Assembly (NCBI GenBank): GCA_947179485.1
Contig: OX359245.1
Location: 74,759,067-74,823,066, forward strand
Origin: Allacma fusca
Taxonomy: Eukaryota > Arthropoda > Collembola > Symphypleona > Sminthuridae
Reading direction: 5' to 3'
DNA: 64,000 nt
In this document: in pieces, positions 1-12,133 of the stretch
Numbering within the stretch: the first letter of the stretch is position 1
Layout: each line of letters begins with the position of its first letter
Position numbers and translations under genes: made by a program
The notes under the pieces: generated by a model
Database searches by the model: none
What the model saw: the letters and a program-made list of their open reading frames with translations, nothing else
What the model was told of the DNA's origin: nothing

Positions 1-2542
1 AACTTGTTGACGTTGATATTTCCAGTCGGCTGTAATAATCGCGGCTGTTCCTCAATTGCTGTAACTCTTAAATAGTTTTTGGAGGACTCGGTGAGAATAA
101 AATTAATTTTGCAAACCAGTAACAAAACACAGGTATGATTTACACTGTTAATAACAATGAATCCTTTACTAAGGTATAACTTTCTGTCTATCTCCATAAC
201 ATAATCACAAAATTTATTGCGTATTGACTTCAAAGTATCAAATACAAGAGTTTTGTAAATGACCTTTTTGTAGAATATACCTTCTGTTACCCCTAAAATT
301 TTGCAACGTTCCAACCGCTTTATCTCTGCAACACTGAAATAATATTTCTTTGAAGAGCCGACCAAAACAAACTCTTCCACTTTCAGGGCAGCTGAAAAAT
401 ACTTTCGATGATTAATCATGGAATAGAAAAACTCCTTTGCTTCCCCGTTCGTAGAAAACAATTTTCGGGCCAGTTTCTTCATAGAAATTTCAGCTGCCAA
501 TTTGCCTGTGATTTCGGTAGCAATTTTTCGGGTTCCATTGAGTAGCCGTAACAATCTTCCATTTTCATTCTCAAACTGAAACGCAGAATAGCACCACAAG
601 GGTCCCCACCTCCTAACAATACAAGGAGCATGTTGAGTGATGTGCAAATTAAACGTAATGAAGCGTTTTCCATACAAACCTTCCACTGCAGCAGCAAACT
701 GTTGAATGAGTTTTTCGGCATAGTTTATGGATTCAACAGTACATGTTTGTTGCAAAAGTAGCATTATCGCTTCGCAAAATTTTGAAAAATGTAAGCGGTA
801 TTGCTCCGGTAATACATTTTTGAGTAAAATGGGTGCAACAATTAGCCAAATCTTCCATTCGCTAGCCTTCCAGTAATTAATTTGAGCAATTTTTCTTAGC
901 GATCGTCTGCAACAGCTTGGAACAGCCACTCGACTACTTTCGATTTCCAGAACTTTTAACTTGCTGCCAATATAAAACGTTTCTTGATTATTTTTTGTAT
1001 CAATCCATGGTGTAATACCGCAAAACACCAAGCAGTGCAGAGTGCATGTAGTCATACACAGGTCCTGTGCTTATATCAAAATTCTTGAGTAGCAGTAACT
1101 GTGAAGCGTCTTGTATTCCGAAAACTGCTTTTTTATTACCATTATTACTTCTGAGTTCTTCTCTCAAATCTCGTAAATGCTGCACAAACGTTTCCTGTGT
1201 CCTAAGCTGGTGCTGGGTTTTAACATAGGGGATAATAGATTTGTGAGAATTTTCCGAAGTCCAAAGAGTTTCACCTGGATGAAGACAATAGGGGCAACTA
1301 TAAGAGCCATTATGCTGAGTCATTCCTTGCACGTAACTTCTCGCTGGGGAATCGCACACCAGAATTGGGAACAAAATTTTACTCGAGACATTTTGACCAT
1401 TGCAATTCCAAATTAGGCCCGCGTTTCCCAGCCTGTTAAAAATATTAACCAAGGGCGTTAAAAATGTTGTAAAATTCTGTTTCGAGATGCCAAACCACAG
1501 TGCTACTAAAATGCAGTTACTTCTTCGAATTCTGTATGGGAATTCATTAAGAGATATAAAGTAAGGCCACATCTGGTAATTGGACGACTTGAAAGGAGAG
1601 ATTCCGTCTGTATTCATACAACACGTGAAGTCTTGAGAAGATTTTCCTAGATTTTTGTAGCATCCCCCATCAATGATGTCCCGAAACAAATTCGGAGCTG
1701 CGTTGACATTAATTAATTTTTTGAAATGTTGCGTTTCCAAAAACTCGACAATTTGAGGCTCTGGATCAAATACGAAAAAGAAATTTTCGCCACTCTTTTC
1801 CTTTAATGGAGTATTCAACGTCGAACACTTTGTGCAAACATTTGTGGAGGGGCTACATCCCAAATAGACTGTACAGTTGTCACAGTAATAATGACGTTGC
1901 TCGAAGTTTGATGATCCAGCTTCAATGAATTTATTTACCAAGTATTTTGATTTGACAAGCTTTGTGCCACTCGGGGTGTGAAACTCTACAAGCTCAAGTA
2001 GATCCTCAAGTGCTTCCTTTGTTAAGTTGTATCGGTGAGTATATGCCAGAATGAGCAATCTGCTCTGTTCTTCAGTTATCCGAGCATCTGCATACAGTTG
2101 ATTTTCATTAGCCTATTTTATCATGTAATTGTATAATTTATTATATTCCCAAATTATTTACCAATCAATTTTAATTAATAAAAATATGACGAGAATATTA
2201 GTTTACAGAGCCGGAAACAGGAACGTTGTCAAATGAATCTTCTGAACCGCTGCTCTCGTACTGTTGATCGACGTAATTTTCATTCGCAAATTGTTCATAA
2301 CCAGAAATTGACAAATCTCCCGTATCGGTTCCATTTACACCAGATTCATCTTGAAAATTCTGAATAGTAAAAAGTAAAAGTAATCCATAATAACTATTAC
2401 ACTGTGCTAAATGCCATGCACATACAAATGAGCATAATTTAATTTGCTGTACGTTCTACAATGTTATTACCAAACTGAAATTATTTGTGCTCTGGTTGCG
2501 ATCCTGACACGAGCTTGGTGCGGTAGACGGCTTCAGTACTCT
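1..2542 (-). pseudogene. Tnp2/CACTA-type (EnSpm-like) transposase gene, damaged and cut by the window edge
   Basis: The main exon runs from 2112 to the left edge. It contains a CX2C...CX2C knuckle near its start (CDNC...CTKC) and then DSPARS, CPYCLHPGE and DYMHSALLGVLR, which is the motif order of Tnp2-family transposases. Further on, QHAP, RRWGPLWCYSAFQFE and ENGRLLRLLNGTR match the conserved region that follows the Tnp2 domain in these proteins. Two upstream exons with good GT/AG borders and matching phase can be read at 2471-2542 and 2207-2359. They are rich in Ser, Asp and Asn and of unknown role. The reading frame changes near position 1003, after RYYTMD, so this copy carries a one-base-type frameshift. 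The sequence is otherwise open to position 1. The first exon and the 3' end are not seen. Assignment to the Tnp2 superfamily is from motifs, and the CACTA label is inferred from that. Confidence 0.75.
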
Positions 2543-2991
2543 CTGTACAAAAATATATTAGGGAAACAAAAATTCCTTTAAACGTTAATATGTAGTATTA
2601 CATAATTATTTACTTGACATAGGTAATTAAACGTAGGTATTAAATTACGCGGAGAATTCGCTGCCTTGTTCTCGTAGGAATGTTTTTTATTGGTGTTGAA
2701 GATGAGGTATAAATCTTATACCTGCCCATTCTTCGTACAGTTAAACCACTACGATAATTTTAATCAAGCCAGATATCTGCAATTAATTATTATTATAAAG
2801 TCCTAAGGTGGAAATCTCACTGTGAAGGAGAAAGTAACTGGATTGAATGGATAAATGAGTCCTTGTCTTGCGGGAATATTCAAGTTAGGCGCTTGCTGCT
2901 TTGTTTCTGCAAGACAACGGACTCCTCCAGACTTCTAATTTAAGAGTGGTACATGGCCGAGGAAGATTCCAATTTGTAATTGATTTTTATA
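2543..2991. promoter_or_regulatory. Intergenic region between two divergent genes
   Basis: This roughly 450-bp AT-rich stretch separates the minus-strand transposase exons from the plus-strand BEN-like gene. I see no further ORF of note. A shared bidirectional promoter is inferred from the geometry only, and unseen first exons of either gene may lie here. Confidence 0.3.
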
Positions 2992-4495
2992 ATGTTTTTA
3001 CTTGTGGAGTGGATCAATGATCGTCCAAAAACTTGGACTGTAGTATCAACATACCTGCTTGCGGAAGGTCAACTTCGAAACAGCAAAAAACTAGTTGGTA
3101 AAATTGTGGCTATTAATTGGAAAAAACGTCAACACCCAGCATTGGTTATAAATGCAGGTATTTGCGTGCAAAAATATTTCTTCATGTAATGTAACCAGTG
3201 CCATAAAATTCATTTGTAGAATCATCATTTATTTGATACATATATAGGTACCGATGAAGATGCTTTGGAAACAGAAGCGGATTAACTCGCTGCAACTGAA
3301 GCCGATCAAGAAATCAACCGAGGCAAACCTTCAACACCTGTACCCAGTAAGCATTAAAGGACATTTTGAACCACTTATATGAATTAACATGGTTTCAAAA
3401 TATGAAATTAACACGTGCCGGAATTTGTTTTTTGTTTTTTAGGACGAAAACGGAGAAATCTTAAAAATATCTCAGCCACAGACTCAAATTCTGTCGGTAC
3501 AGATTCACGTAAGTATTTCCTTACAAACAAAGATTTTAGTTTTGATACTGTAGTGGATTTATTCAGAAAAATAAAATAATTCCCATTTTTAAAGGTAATC
3601 TGAAACGTATGAGGATGGAGAGGCTGGATCAAATTGATACGGTGTTGAATGACTGTGGGGGCTCGACCGATTCAATTCCTGACACTTTACAGTTTCCAAC
3701 TCATGACGTGACTGAAACTGAAGTTATCGATGTAGCAGGTAAACTAGGCAAATCAAGAATAAGATTTTTACTCTTCGTTTATCCATTAATTTTTAATTAA
3801 TAAATATTCTTGTTTTTCAACAATTAAAACGACTTCTGTTTTTTACAGACCATGACGGACTTTAAATAAAATATAGAGCTCTCAAACAAAAGTACAAGTT
3901 ATTGAAAAAAGAACACAAAAAGTGCTTGTCTGATGTAAGCATCCTTAAACAAGTTGACCAAATTTTAATCGTAGTTCGTAATTTCGGGTAATTGTTTTCA
4001 CATTAATTAATTTTCAGGATTATGTGGAACGTTTTCCCGGATCGGGTTTGAAACTGGACCGGAGTGAGCTAGCAGCAATGCAGACAATGTCATCTAGCAT
4101 GACAATTTTTGCAAGAAACCTATTTCGAAAGTTTTTTGATCCTGAAGATGTTTTGGGCCATTCTCTTTTGGGTAGGAAGAGCACTTCGCTTCCCAATCAT
4201 GTGCCACTTCCCTCGGTCGATAGCAACAAGAGAGACGCAGTTATTGGTAAGCTTCAAATTGACTTTTTGTTTCTTTAAAAAAGTTTATTTGATCTACCGT
4301 GTTTGTGGCAACCATTAGCTTTCCCATTTTCCAGAGTATACTATGAAACAATTTGGTTTCGAAGTTTTTGAGGGAAGCAGTAAGAAGCGCAATCAGAAAA
4401 GGAAAGCGGCAAAAACCGCCATCATAAAGTCCCTTTCAGATTATGTCAGAGAAGAAAATTCAAAGGCGAAGAAACTAGAAGTCTATTTGAAATAA
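2992..4495 (+). pseudogene. Multi-exon BEN-like domain gene, probable second gene of the Tnp2 transposon
   Basis: Seven exons can be read with GT/AG borders and consistent phase: 2992-3157, 3248-3346, 3443-3508, 3595-3739, 3849-3934, 4018-4246 and 4335-4495. The N-terminus (LVEWINDRPKTWTVV) resembles the small N-terminal module found in arthropod BEN-type proteins. A basic linker (RRKRR) and a short Lys-rich coil follow. The C-terminal region has FARNLFRKFFDPEDVLGHSL and later VDSNKRDAVI, the general pattern of a BEN-type DNA-binding domain. It ends in a basic tail. Two in-frame stops occur in this exon model, near 3284 in exon 2 and near 3865 in exon 5, so the copy looks dead unless exon use differs. 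An AATAAA lies about 60 bp after the stop. The BEN assignment is tentative, and the link to the transposase is inferred from position. Confidence 0.5.
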
Positions 4496-4639
4496 TCACC
4501 ATTAAAAATAATTATAGATTTCTGTAAACCATAATTATTTCTTCGTTCGATTAATAAAATTTGAATTGAGTAATAATATTATGTCTTTTTATCACTTTTT
4601 TTCAGTTTTCATTCCCATGAAATTATTCTAACAAAAGTG

Positions 4640-4830
4640 GTATTAAGTTATGCGCGTGTTTAAATGCACGGTGAATCATGCATAAATATTTTGCGCATAG
4701 AAACTAGCAACTTGTTAATGTGCAGAAACATTTATGGGCAAAATGCGCCAATTCTCGCGGCTAGGATTTATGCATAAACGGAGTCAAAATTTATGCGCAA
4801 ACTGCACTTAATTTTTCACATGGGGTAGCA
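4640..4830. repeat. Cluster of TTTATGCGCAAA-like words, possible subterminal repeats of the Tnp2 element
   Basis: Five or six variants of the words TTTATGCGCAAA, TTTATGCATAAA and TTTTGCGCAT occur in both orientations within 190 bp, starting about 150 bp after the BEN-like gene. Arrays of short subterminal motifs bound by the transposase are typical of CACTA elements. The end TTTTTCACATGGGG near 4826 could be a terminus. The other end of the element lies outside the window, so no terminal inverted repeat can be matched. Confidence 0.35.
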
Positions 4831-5220
4831 TTTGTAAATAACTTATGACACTCGTTTCCAATTTTTTGTCTTTAATAAAAATATAACAAGGCTTCGCATA
4901 CCACTACAGAGTACTTCAAAAGCAGGGAAAATTACAATACTGTTGAAACATTCTACAAACACTACTTCAAAAATCTAAAATTAAATCTACAAATGTTAGC
5001 CCCCGTCACAATGTACACGTAATTACTCGTCACGTTTCTTAACTAAGATACATATGTATAATAAAATTAAATGTGTTTTTAATATTGCAGAAGTACCGAA
5101 ACGTCATTTTAATGGTTTGTAGTCACACCGATTAAGAAATATTTTACTGTTTTTGAATAAACACTAAATTTGTTGAGATAAACTGTTTTATATGTATTTT
5201 ACTAATCAAGGTTGTGAACA
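4831..5220. other. Non-coding stretch with nothing recognised
   Basis: AT-rich sequence without a convincing ORF, repeat or RNA gene. Confidence 0.5.
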
Positions 5221-5228
5221 GTTTGTGC

Positions 5229-6377
5229 CAGGGTTGCTGATTTTTTTGAAAAATATTTTAAAAAATCGGATTTATTTGATTTAAATCGGATTGTTTTGAT
5301 TTAAATCAATATTTCCTGATTTAAATTCAAAATTTTATCGTACGATAGAATAACCATACAAAGTTTTGGATTTTAATTTTCCTAGTAGTATTGTACACTG
5401 TTGGTACCAATGAAACTTAATAGTGATGAACAATAATAAAATATATTGAGAGAAAATTACAAAGGCAAGTCAACTACCTAATATGAAACAAACAGCTGGT
5501 TAAAGGCCAGTTCCAAATATCAGCAGGATTTTTTACATTGTAACAATTTGGAATTCGGTTTTGTCTTTAAGGCCAAACGCTGTGTAGGACGGATACCAAT
5601 CTCTTTTGGATTTTTATTAATATATAAATATATTTATAATTATAAATATGTATTTAACGTGTATAGTGAGTACATATATAGTCAATAGTGATTCGGTACG
5701 GGATGATAGAGTATGTAGGAACAGCAAAATTATTTGCAAATTCGAAATATACCGTTTAAAAAAGTGTAAATATAGCTCCGTACAAGAGTAGTATTTAAAA
5801 AATGCAAAATTCACACAGTAAAATATTGTCACTTTAAATGGTACTCTCTTAGAAAGATTGGATATTGGGATGTTTTTGTAAATACTGAGTATCTGTTAGG
5901 GACGAGAAAATTTAAGGACATAAATATTGTTCGCGTGTTATTTCAGGACAGGATTGGGATACTTAAAACGAGACATAATCTTCTGTGGGACATAACAATT
6001 GTCCCCAGCAGAAGTTCTAGTAATATCCAATATTTAAAAACTCACTCATATCAATTTTTATGCGACAGCTTGACAAATAATCAATATGACGTATCAAAAT
6101 TATACTGAAAATGATAAAAATCCAAAATGATCTCATGCCCAAAATTCATAAAAACACAAAACTGTGCGTTTTACAACGTCTCCAGATGTGAAATTAAAGT
6201 TTACCTTACCGTAAAAGTCGAAGAGTCAATTTTGATTTAAATCAATGATTTATTTGAAAAAAATCAAGTGATTTAAATCTTGATTTAAATCAATGATTTA
6301 TTTGAAAAAAATCAAGTGATTTAAATCTTGATTTAAATCTTGATTTAAATCGACGTGATTTAAATCAAGCAACCCTG
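5229..6377. mobile_element. hAT-like non-autonomous element built on the word GATTTAAATC
   Basis: The element begins CAGGGTTGCT and ends AGCAACCCTG. It is flanked on both sides by the exact 8-bp direct repeat GTTTGTGC (5221-5228 and 6378-6385). An 8-bp target duplication and a CAGGG terminus are hallmarks of hAT transposons. Both ends are packed with the palindromic word GATTTAAATC and close variants. The right end also holds a tandem duplication of about 50 bp (6235-6330). The 1149-bp element has no transposase gene, so it must have been mobilised in trans. Confidence 0.88.
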
Positions 6378-6629
6378 GTTTGTGCTGATGTGATTGCAAA
6401 CTGGGTATCACTCCTTTAACAAAGGTTCAACCAGATCATATATCACATTAATTCAGATCATAAATGTGTACGCCTCACTAGCAGCTTATCATTATTTGAC
6501 GAAAGTATTAAGCAACCTTAAATAAAAATTACCGCCCATGTGCTTGAACCCTGTAAACGTTTGTAATTTGTAGTCATTTCGAATTTTTGCCGAACAATTA
6601 TTTGGCTGTTAAAGGTTGTTCTTCGAAAT

Positions 6630-7113
6630 TAGGGCTTCTAATGGGGACAATATTTTGTCCCACAAACTATTCTGCTCCGACGTACGTCCACAGTCCGTCC
6701 CGAAATAACATGGAGACACAAATTTTGTACCGAAACTGTACCGGTCCCGATCACACCCCGAAAACCTCGGGACATCCAGTCCCGATGATGATCCTTTATT
6801 AAAATAAATGCTCCAAATTCCACTATTTCTATAACACCACCTCCAATGATAGCTTACTTTAACTTAACTTACTTAACTTAAGTTTACTTTAAAATGGACT
6901 CTCATATAGAATAACAAATTTTAAAATGAACAATCCCCATACGACATATATATTCATTTTTACAGCAATAGTATACTGTACAGGATTTTTTTCCTGCGCC
7001 TACTGTTCCGTCGCGTCCCGAAATCCACGGGAAAAAATGTGCGTCCCCACACCGTCCCGAAATAACATGTGGACAAAAATTTTGTCCCGATCCTGTCCCC
7101 ATCAGAACCCCTG
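6630..7113. mobile_element. hAT-like MITE built on the word GTCCCG/CGGGAC
   Basis: The left end TAGGGCTTCTAATGGGGACA and the reverse complement of the right end, CAGGGGTTCTGATGGGGACA, match at 17 of 20 positions. The flanks are TTCGAAAT and TTCCAAAT, an 8-bp target duplication with one difference. Inside, GTCCCG and GGGAC words recur in both orientations near both ends. There is no coding capacity; the short ORFs here are translated repeat. Confidence 0.75.
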
Positions 7114-7843
7114 TTCCAAATACACACATGCAAACATAAAAAGATAAGCAAGAAAGAGTTTCGAATACAACTGTCGAATACATATTATTAGTTACTGCTT
7201 TAAGCAATTGAAGATCTTATTCACGCCGAACTCTATTAAACGTGAACAGAAATTGCTGAAAGTCTTACTTTCTAATACAACTCTGCATGTCTAATGCAAC
7301 CCGCAACATACATTCATTGGCTAGAGCGGCGTGTGAAAAGTAATTTACGAAGTTTTTGTTAATCCTTCCGGATTTTTCTCACTAGTGCACTTTCGACATA
7401 GATAATTAAGGTACCTTTTAGTACATATATATATATTATTATATATAAATATATATAGATCCCAGCAACCTCGACACATTTATGTAGATTCATTAAATAC
7501 CTGTTGCTAATACTGTGTCAGCCAATTTTCTGGCTTCGATTGTAGAAACATACATCTTCGTTTGCATTTAAAGTATTGAGAATCATACTCACGAGGTGTT
7601 AAATAGCATTTTCGAATCAAAATCCACCTGACTAATGTATTTCTATTATGTGTATCAGTGTATCGAATCAGTTTAGTAAAGAAAGCGTATACAAAAACCA
7701 CTTACAATTAGTACTCATTTCAATTCGTCAGGGGTAGGATTTATATAATGAATCTATTTACATGTATATAAGAATGAGACTGGAAAATGCTAACTGACCT
7801 GACTTCACATTAAATATAGCTTTATTTAATTTAACGGCTAATA
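7114..7843. other. Non-coding stretch with a short AT microsatellite
   Basis: I see no gene. A TATATA-rich run lies at about 7423-7458. The remainder is ordinary AT-rich sequence. Confidence 0.45.
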
Positions 7844-7851
7844 CTATAAAC

Positions 7852-8729
7852 CAAAGATGCTAAACTGATTTTGCCTATCCTACATCCTACCTATACATAC
7901 ATTTTAGGAGGGGCCTTCCTTCTTCCCTATTTGTGCAATTGCTAGGCCTATATCCTTGCCTACAAGTAGGCATTTGCCGCTGCCTAAATTTCGGCCTATA
8001 TAGGGTAACGGGAAGTGTTAGCCCCTTCCTACACGGGACCCTATACTGTAGAATTAAATTATATTTTGATTAAAATTTATAATTACATTTTGCTGTCTTT
8101 ATTTTAACAAATTTATTATGGACATATAGCATTAGTTTAAAAAACAATTAGGCTATCCCTCATATGCAACAATTATTCAGCAAACACTCACAATTGTTTG
8201 TTACTTTCTTATGTATCACATTTTTAAACAAACTGATTGTGAGTACTTCTTCAAAATTAATGTTACTCATGCATTATGTGAAAACTCCTATTTATTGGTC
8301 GTATTGCACGTTACAGTAAGTATATAAGCATGGAGCAATAACATACAATATATGTATATGTACTTAGTTATGTATGGATATTATTTTGAATGGGAAATCT
8401 CACATGTCCCTACAGTAGCCTGATATTCAAACGTAGCCAACGTTCAAAAATCGATTTGGTTAGCATTGAGATAACTTATTCCATAATGAGAAAATTGTTA
8501 TGTATATATGTACATCCTACATATTTGCCTTCATACAAGCGCGTTTTCGTGTTGCCTACATGTATGCCTATATGACCGCGTGTTTGCAGGCGTGCATTCG
8601 TATTTTATAGGCATTTTTTCTGCGAAAACCATTGCACCATATTTTGCCTTTAATTTTTTCTGCAAATAGCTTGCACCCTATAAATAGGCCTACATGTAGG
8701 CCTACATGTAGGATAGGCTAGCATCTTTG
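7852..8729. mobile_element. hAT-like MITE built on the word TAGGCCTACATG
   Basis: The termini are CAAAGATGCTA and its reverse complement TAGCATCTTTG. The flanks carry the exact 8-bp repeat CTATAAAC (7844-7851 and 8730-8737). Variants of GCCTACATGTAGGC and CCTATAT are dense in the first 170 bp and the last 230 bp, and the middle is plain AT-rich sequence. At 878 bp with no transposase ORF it is a non-autonomous element. Confidence 0.87.
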
Positions 8730-8810
8730 CTATAAACTAAATAAATCATCTCATTATACTCACAAGAGTTTGTCCATCCTTTGGAAATGCCTACATAGTT
8801 TACACTACAA

Positions 8811-9223
8811 TAGGGCTCCTCACAATTTCAAGTAGTAATTGCAACTATCAATTTCAAATTCAATTTCAAATTCAATTTCAATTCAATTTCAATTGACGAT
8901 AATCTGCAAGTTGTAAATTGAAATCAATTTCAAATAAAAATGGATTTTTAGTTGTTGATTAAATTTCAATTACAAATCAACTATCAATTTATTCATTATA
9001 ATTGGGAACTTCCACAATTTCAATTTCAAATAGCTGCGTTGCCAAAAATTGATAGTTAAAAGTATTAACGCTGCTACTTGATTAATACAAGTTGATTGTT
9101 TTTCAAGTATTTGATTGACAAATAATCAACTACAAATTACCACTATAAATTGAATTGAAAATTCAATTTCAATTACAAATTCAATTTCAACTAGCTCAAT
9201 AAGTTGAGTTGTGAGGAACCCTA
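8811..9223. mobile_element. hAT-like MITE built on the word CAATTTCAAATT
   Basis: The left end TAGGGCTCCTCACAA pairs with the right end TTGTGAGGAACCCTA. The flanks are the exact 8-bp repeat CACTACAA (8803-8810 and 9224-9231). Most of the 413 bp consists of CAATTTCAA words on both strands, so the element is nearly a long imperfect palindrome. It has no ORF. Confidence 0.85.
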
Positions 9224-9354
9224 CACTACAACACTACATTTACTACGGATTTACAGTTCCTGAAAATGTATGAAGACACCTTGTCAAATGCTACCTCCAT
9301 TACCAAACAACAAATCCAAAAATATTGCTTCCAAGCAAAGTTGAGATAAAATAA

Positions 9355-9560
9355 AGTTATTTTAGACAACTTGACCTGAACTTGACTTGAGCTCGAAAAG
9401 TTGTCTAAACATGGTATCCGCCCGAAACAACTTGAGTACTCAAGTTCTCGATTTTCAAGTTCATTTTATAGAACTTGAACTTGAGAATAACTTGACGTCC
9501 AAGTGGGATACATTACTTCGCTTGAACGGGAACTTGGTTGTTCAAGTATCTTTCGTGCAT
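9355..9560. repeat. Word-repeat segment (CAAGTT/AACTTG), probable MITE remnant
   Basis: About a dozen AACTTG and CAAGTT words in alternating orientation fill this 200-bp stretch, as in the neighbouring elements. I could not fix matching termini or a target duplication, so the limits are approximate. A related but separate CAAGTCAAG segment lies at 40443-40665. Confidence 0.45.
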
Positions 9561-9629
9561 AAATAAACAATAATAAAACTTTCGTACGCAGTTATCTGAT
9601 AATGGCTAGACCATAATTAGGATTACAGT

Positions 9630-10230
9630 ATAGCTCCTCACGCGTCGAGTAGTTAAAACCCGTACTTAACTTGTACTCGAACCGTACTAAAGTATCAAGT
9701 ACTCCGGGAAAAAAATTATTCAATCAGTATCAAAAACCTCCAGTAATTCTGCACTCTTCTCTTGTTCCATGATATTTTGCGGCCATAAGCGTAATTAATA
9801 ACCACAGTAGTGTCTACTCCATTCTGAACTGTAACAATAGTTTATCGCAACTTAGTCAAGTGTTGACTCATTCTCAAAGTGTCAACAACGTCGCTTTAGG
9901 TGCAACGTTTCATGTAATTCGTTGTTTTCGAATTTAACTGCTTTTTCTTTTTCACTTCGAAATAACTTATTTGGAATCAAGGATATATGGATGTGGACTT
10001 TTCACTGAAGGAAATTATTGGAGTATTGAGCACAAATCCAAGTATGGGTTTGAGTACTTTTGCTTTTATGTCGGGAACTCGTACTCGTGCTTTGGTTTAA
10101 GTACTTTCAGCGTTCTTTTACTCGCGCTGATACTCGTTATAAATATACTCGCGTTCGAGTAAGTAAATAATAACTAAACTAAATAAGTAATAGTTGATCG
10201 ACGAGTACAATTACCAAACTTAAGTTGATT
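9630..10230. repeat. Word-repeat segment (GTACTCG/CGAGTA), probable MITE remnant
   Basis: The left end TATAGCTCCTCACG resembles the TAGGGCTCCTCACA end of the element at 8811, which suggests a related hAT-like family. CGAGTAC and GTACTCG words cluster at both ends. The opposite terminus could not be matched, so the right limit is approximate. Confidence 0.45.
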
Positions 10231-12133
10231 TGTTTCTCGGTAGTGTTCTAAAGTCACAGAATTTCAGTCAAAGTAATTAGTCTTTAAAAGTAATTTCTGA
10301 CGTCAGTCTGCCTCAGTTCAGGGCTTGCTAACTCTGAGTCCCAGTAAATTTTAGTTTTTCAAAACTTAGTCCGAGATTCAGTCGCCCATGCGTGAGCTCT
10401 CTGCAACAACGATGACATGATGTATTCACTTCCCTGCGACTGCTTAAAGTCTGTAACAGATGTATGTATTGATATGCTGTCCAAAAATTGTTGAAGTCCA
10501 ATGCAAAACAATACTCCTGCGGTTGCGTCCAGCTGGAGAGCGACTAAATTCATAATATTGTAAATGAACTGGATGGAAAGTGGACATAGAAAATTGTAAC
10601 GTTGAGGCGAGTAAATAGGATGTTATTTTCCTGTATTTTACGCTGAAATTTTGAACGACTTGGGAGTTGTGCTTCTATCGGTAACAAATAATTGGGGTCC
10701 ACTAGAATCAAAAAAACTGTTATTTGTTTTGCTTACTTTGTTTGGGTTGAACATTTCATGTGCCTCTAAAATGTACTGCCATGCCAAGTAAAAATATATT
10801 AAAAATTGACCTAACAAAAACATATAATGTAACAATATAAGAGTCAAATAAATATATTTTAATGTTCCAAAGATTCTCGATCCTTTAGCAGTCGAAGATT
10901 TTTGATGTATACTAATCTGTCCGCTAGATATTCATCAGTCTATGATTCACCCCAATGGTGGTGAATATTATAATACATATGAGTTTATATAGGGTTCATT
11001 GTAACACATATACACTATGGTTTTCAATTGGGAACACGCTAATTGCATTGGAAGATAGTAGTGCATATATAGGGAATCTACTTTCATGATGGCTGAATGG
11101 AACCATTGTAGTATATATGCATTTATATAATGGCTATTGTAACCCGTATACGCCATAGTTTTTAACTGGGAGAACCCTACTTTCATTCACATCATGTTAA
11201 CGCATATATAATATATCTATTTCCATGTGGACGGCATACGAGTGGTAGTAGTAGAGCGTAGTTTGTACGGTCTATTTTGTTCCCCTTTAGCACTGCTCGA
11301 CTGTCCTCAGCCAACCCCTTTTTTCTCATATATAAAGTAGCACTCACGAATTCCCAAATCAAAGTCCACCGATGCAAAAAAAGCTCTTGACCGAGGGTTT
11401 CCTGGACCCTTCGTTTAAAACAACTGGTGGATCAATTCATGCCACTCGATTCTTCTATTTACGCAATACTTAAGGAACTTAAGTTAAAACCCCAAACCGA
11501 AATTGCACTTACGTATTGAGAACTTCGTATTAGGTACCGTGCAAAACAGGTACCGTGAAAGAAACGGATATTGAGAGAGAAATAGAGGGTGTAACATTAA
11601 AGTTTCATATGCCCTAGTATTAACTCGCCCTTCTTAGCTTCTTTCCATACTTAAATATGTACATGGCATGGGAAACCCGATGCGTTACCATTGCTAGCAC
11701 GATAGGTTAACATAAGTTCTATGTGTGGTGTGGATGTTGCATGGTCGTGATTTTCCTCAAGAAGTTTTGGGAGGCAGACAAGTAATGGAAAATGTTGAAA
11801 AAACGGCCACTAAGAAACATCAGGCCACCCCTAGTGTTTTAAAATTCGTTACCGAGAAAACATGGTTAAGGGATCAATTAACGACTACGGATAATTATGC
11901 AATTATAAGCAAACAACGTTTAAATTTCAGCTAATTACTGAGAACCGAGCAGTTTTGGATTTTTAAATTACACCTCATTAATCAACGGATTCATAAATAA
12001 AGCACATTTCATTGATAAAGTAAGGAGAAAGTAAAAACATGTTTACGTGTTTATTTACACAAAAATCTATAGTTGATTAAGAAATAAACGTGTAATTAAA
12101 GAAACAATTCAGGCAGCAATATCCTCCAACGCA
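10231..12133. other. Non-coding stretch with one imperfect direct repeat
   Basis: I find no supported gene. A segment of about 60 bp at 10976-11034 recurs imperfectly at 11113-11173, about 137 bp apart, around the shared words TTTATAT, CATTGTAAC and ACTATGG/GCCATAG. The short ORFs here are unrelated to anything I recognise. Confidence 0.4.

Noticed and set aside
6587-7207. Several ORFs of 60-100 codons on both strands
   Set aside because: They lie in the GTCCCG word MITE and its flank and reflect repeat composition.
9630-10230. Possible full hAT element with 8-bp duplication
   Set aside because: Only the left tip could be recognised; the right tip and duplication were not found, so it is reported only as a word segment.
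10359-10847. Two hydrophobic short ORFs (LLHYMFLLGQFLIYFYLAWQ and others) that hint at an odorant receptor
   Set aside because: Hydrophobicity is expected in AT-rich translations, the order does not fit a receptor, and no family motif is present.
11725-11934. 69-codon ORF
   Set aside because: No recognisable motif, no splice context and no homologous feature; chance length in this composition.
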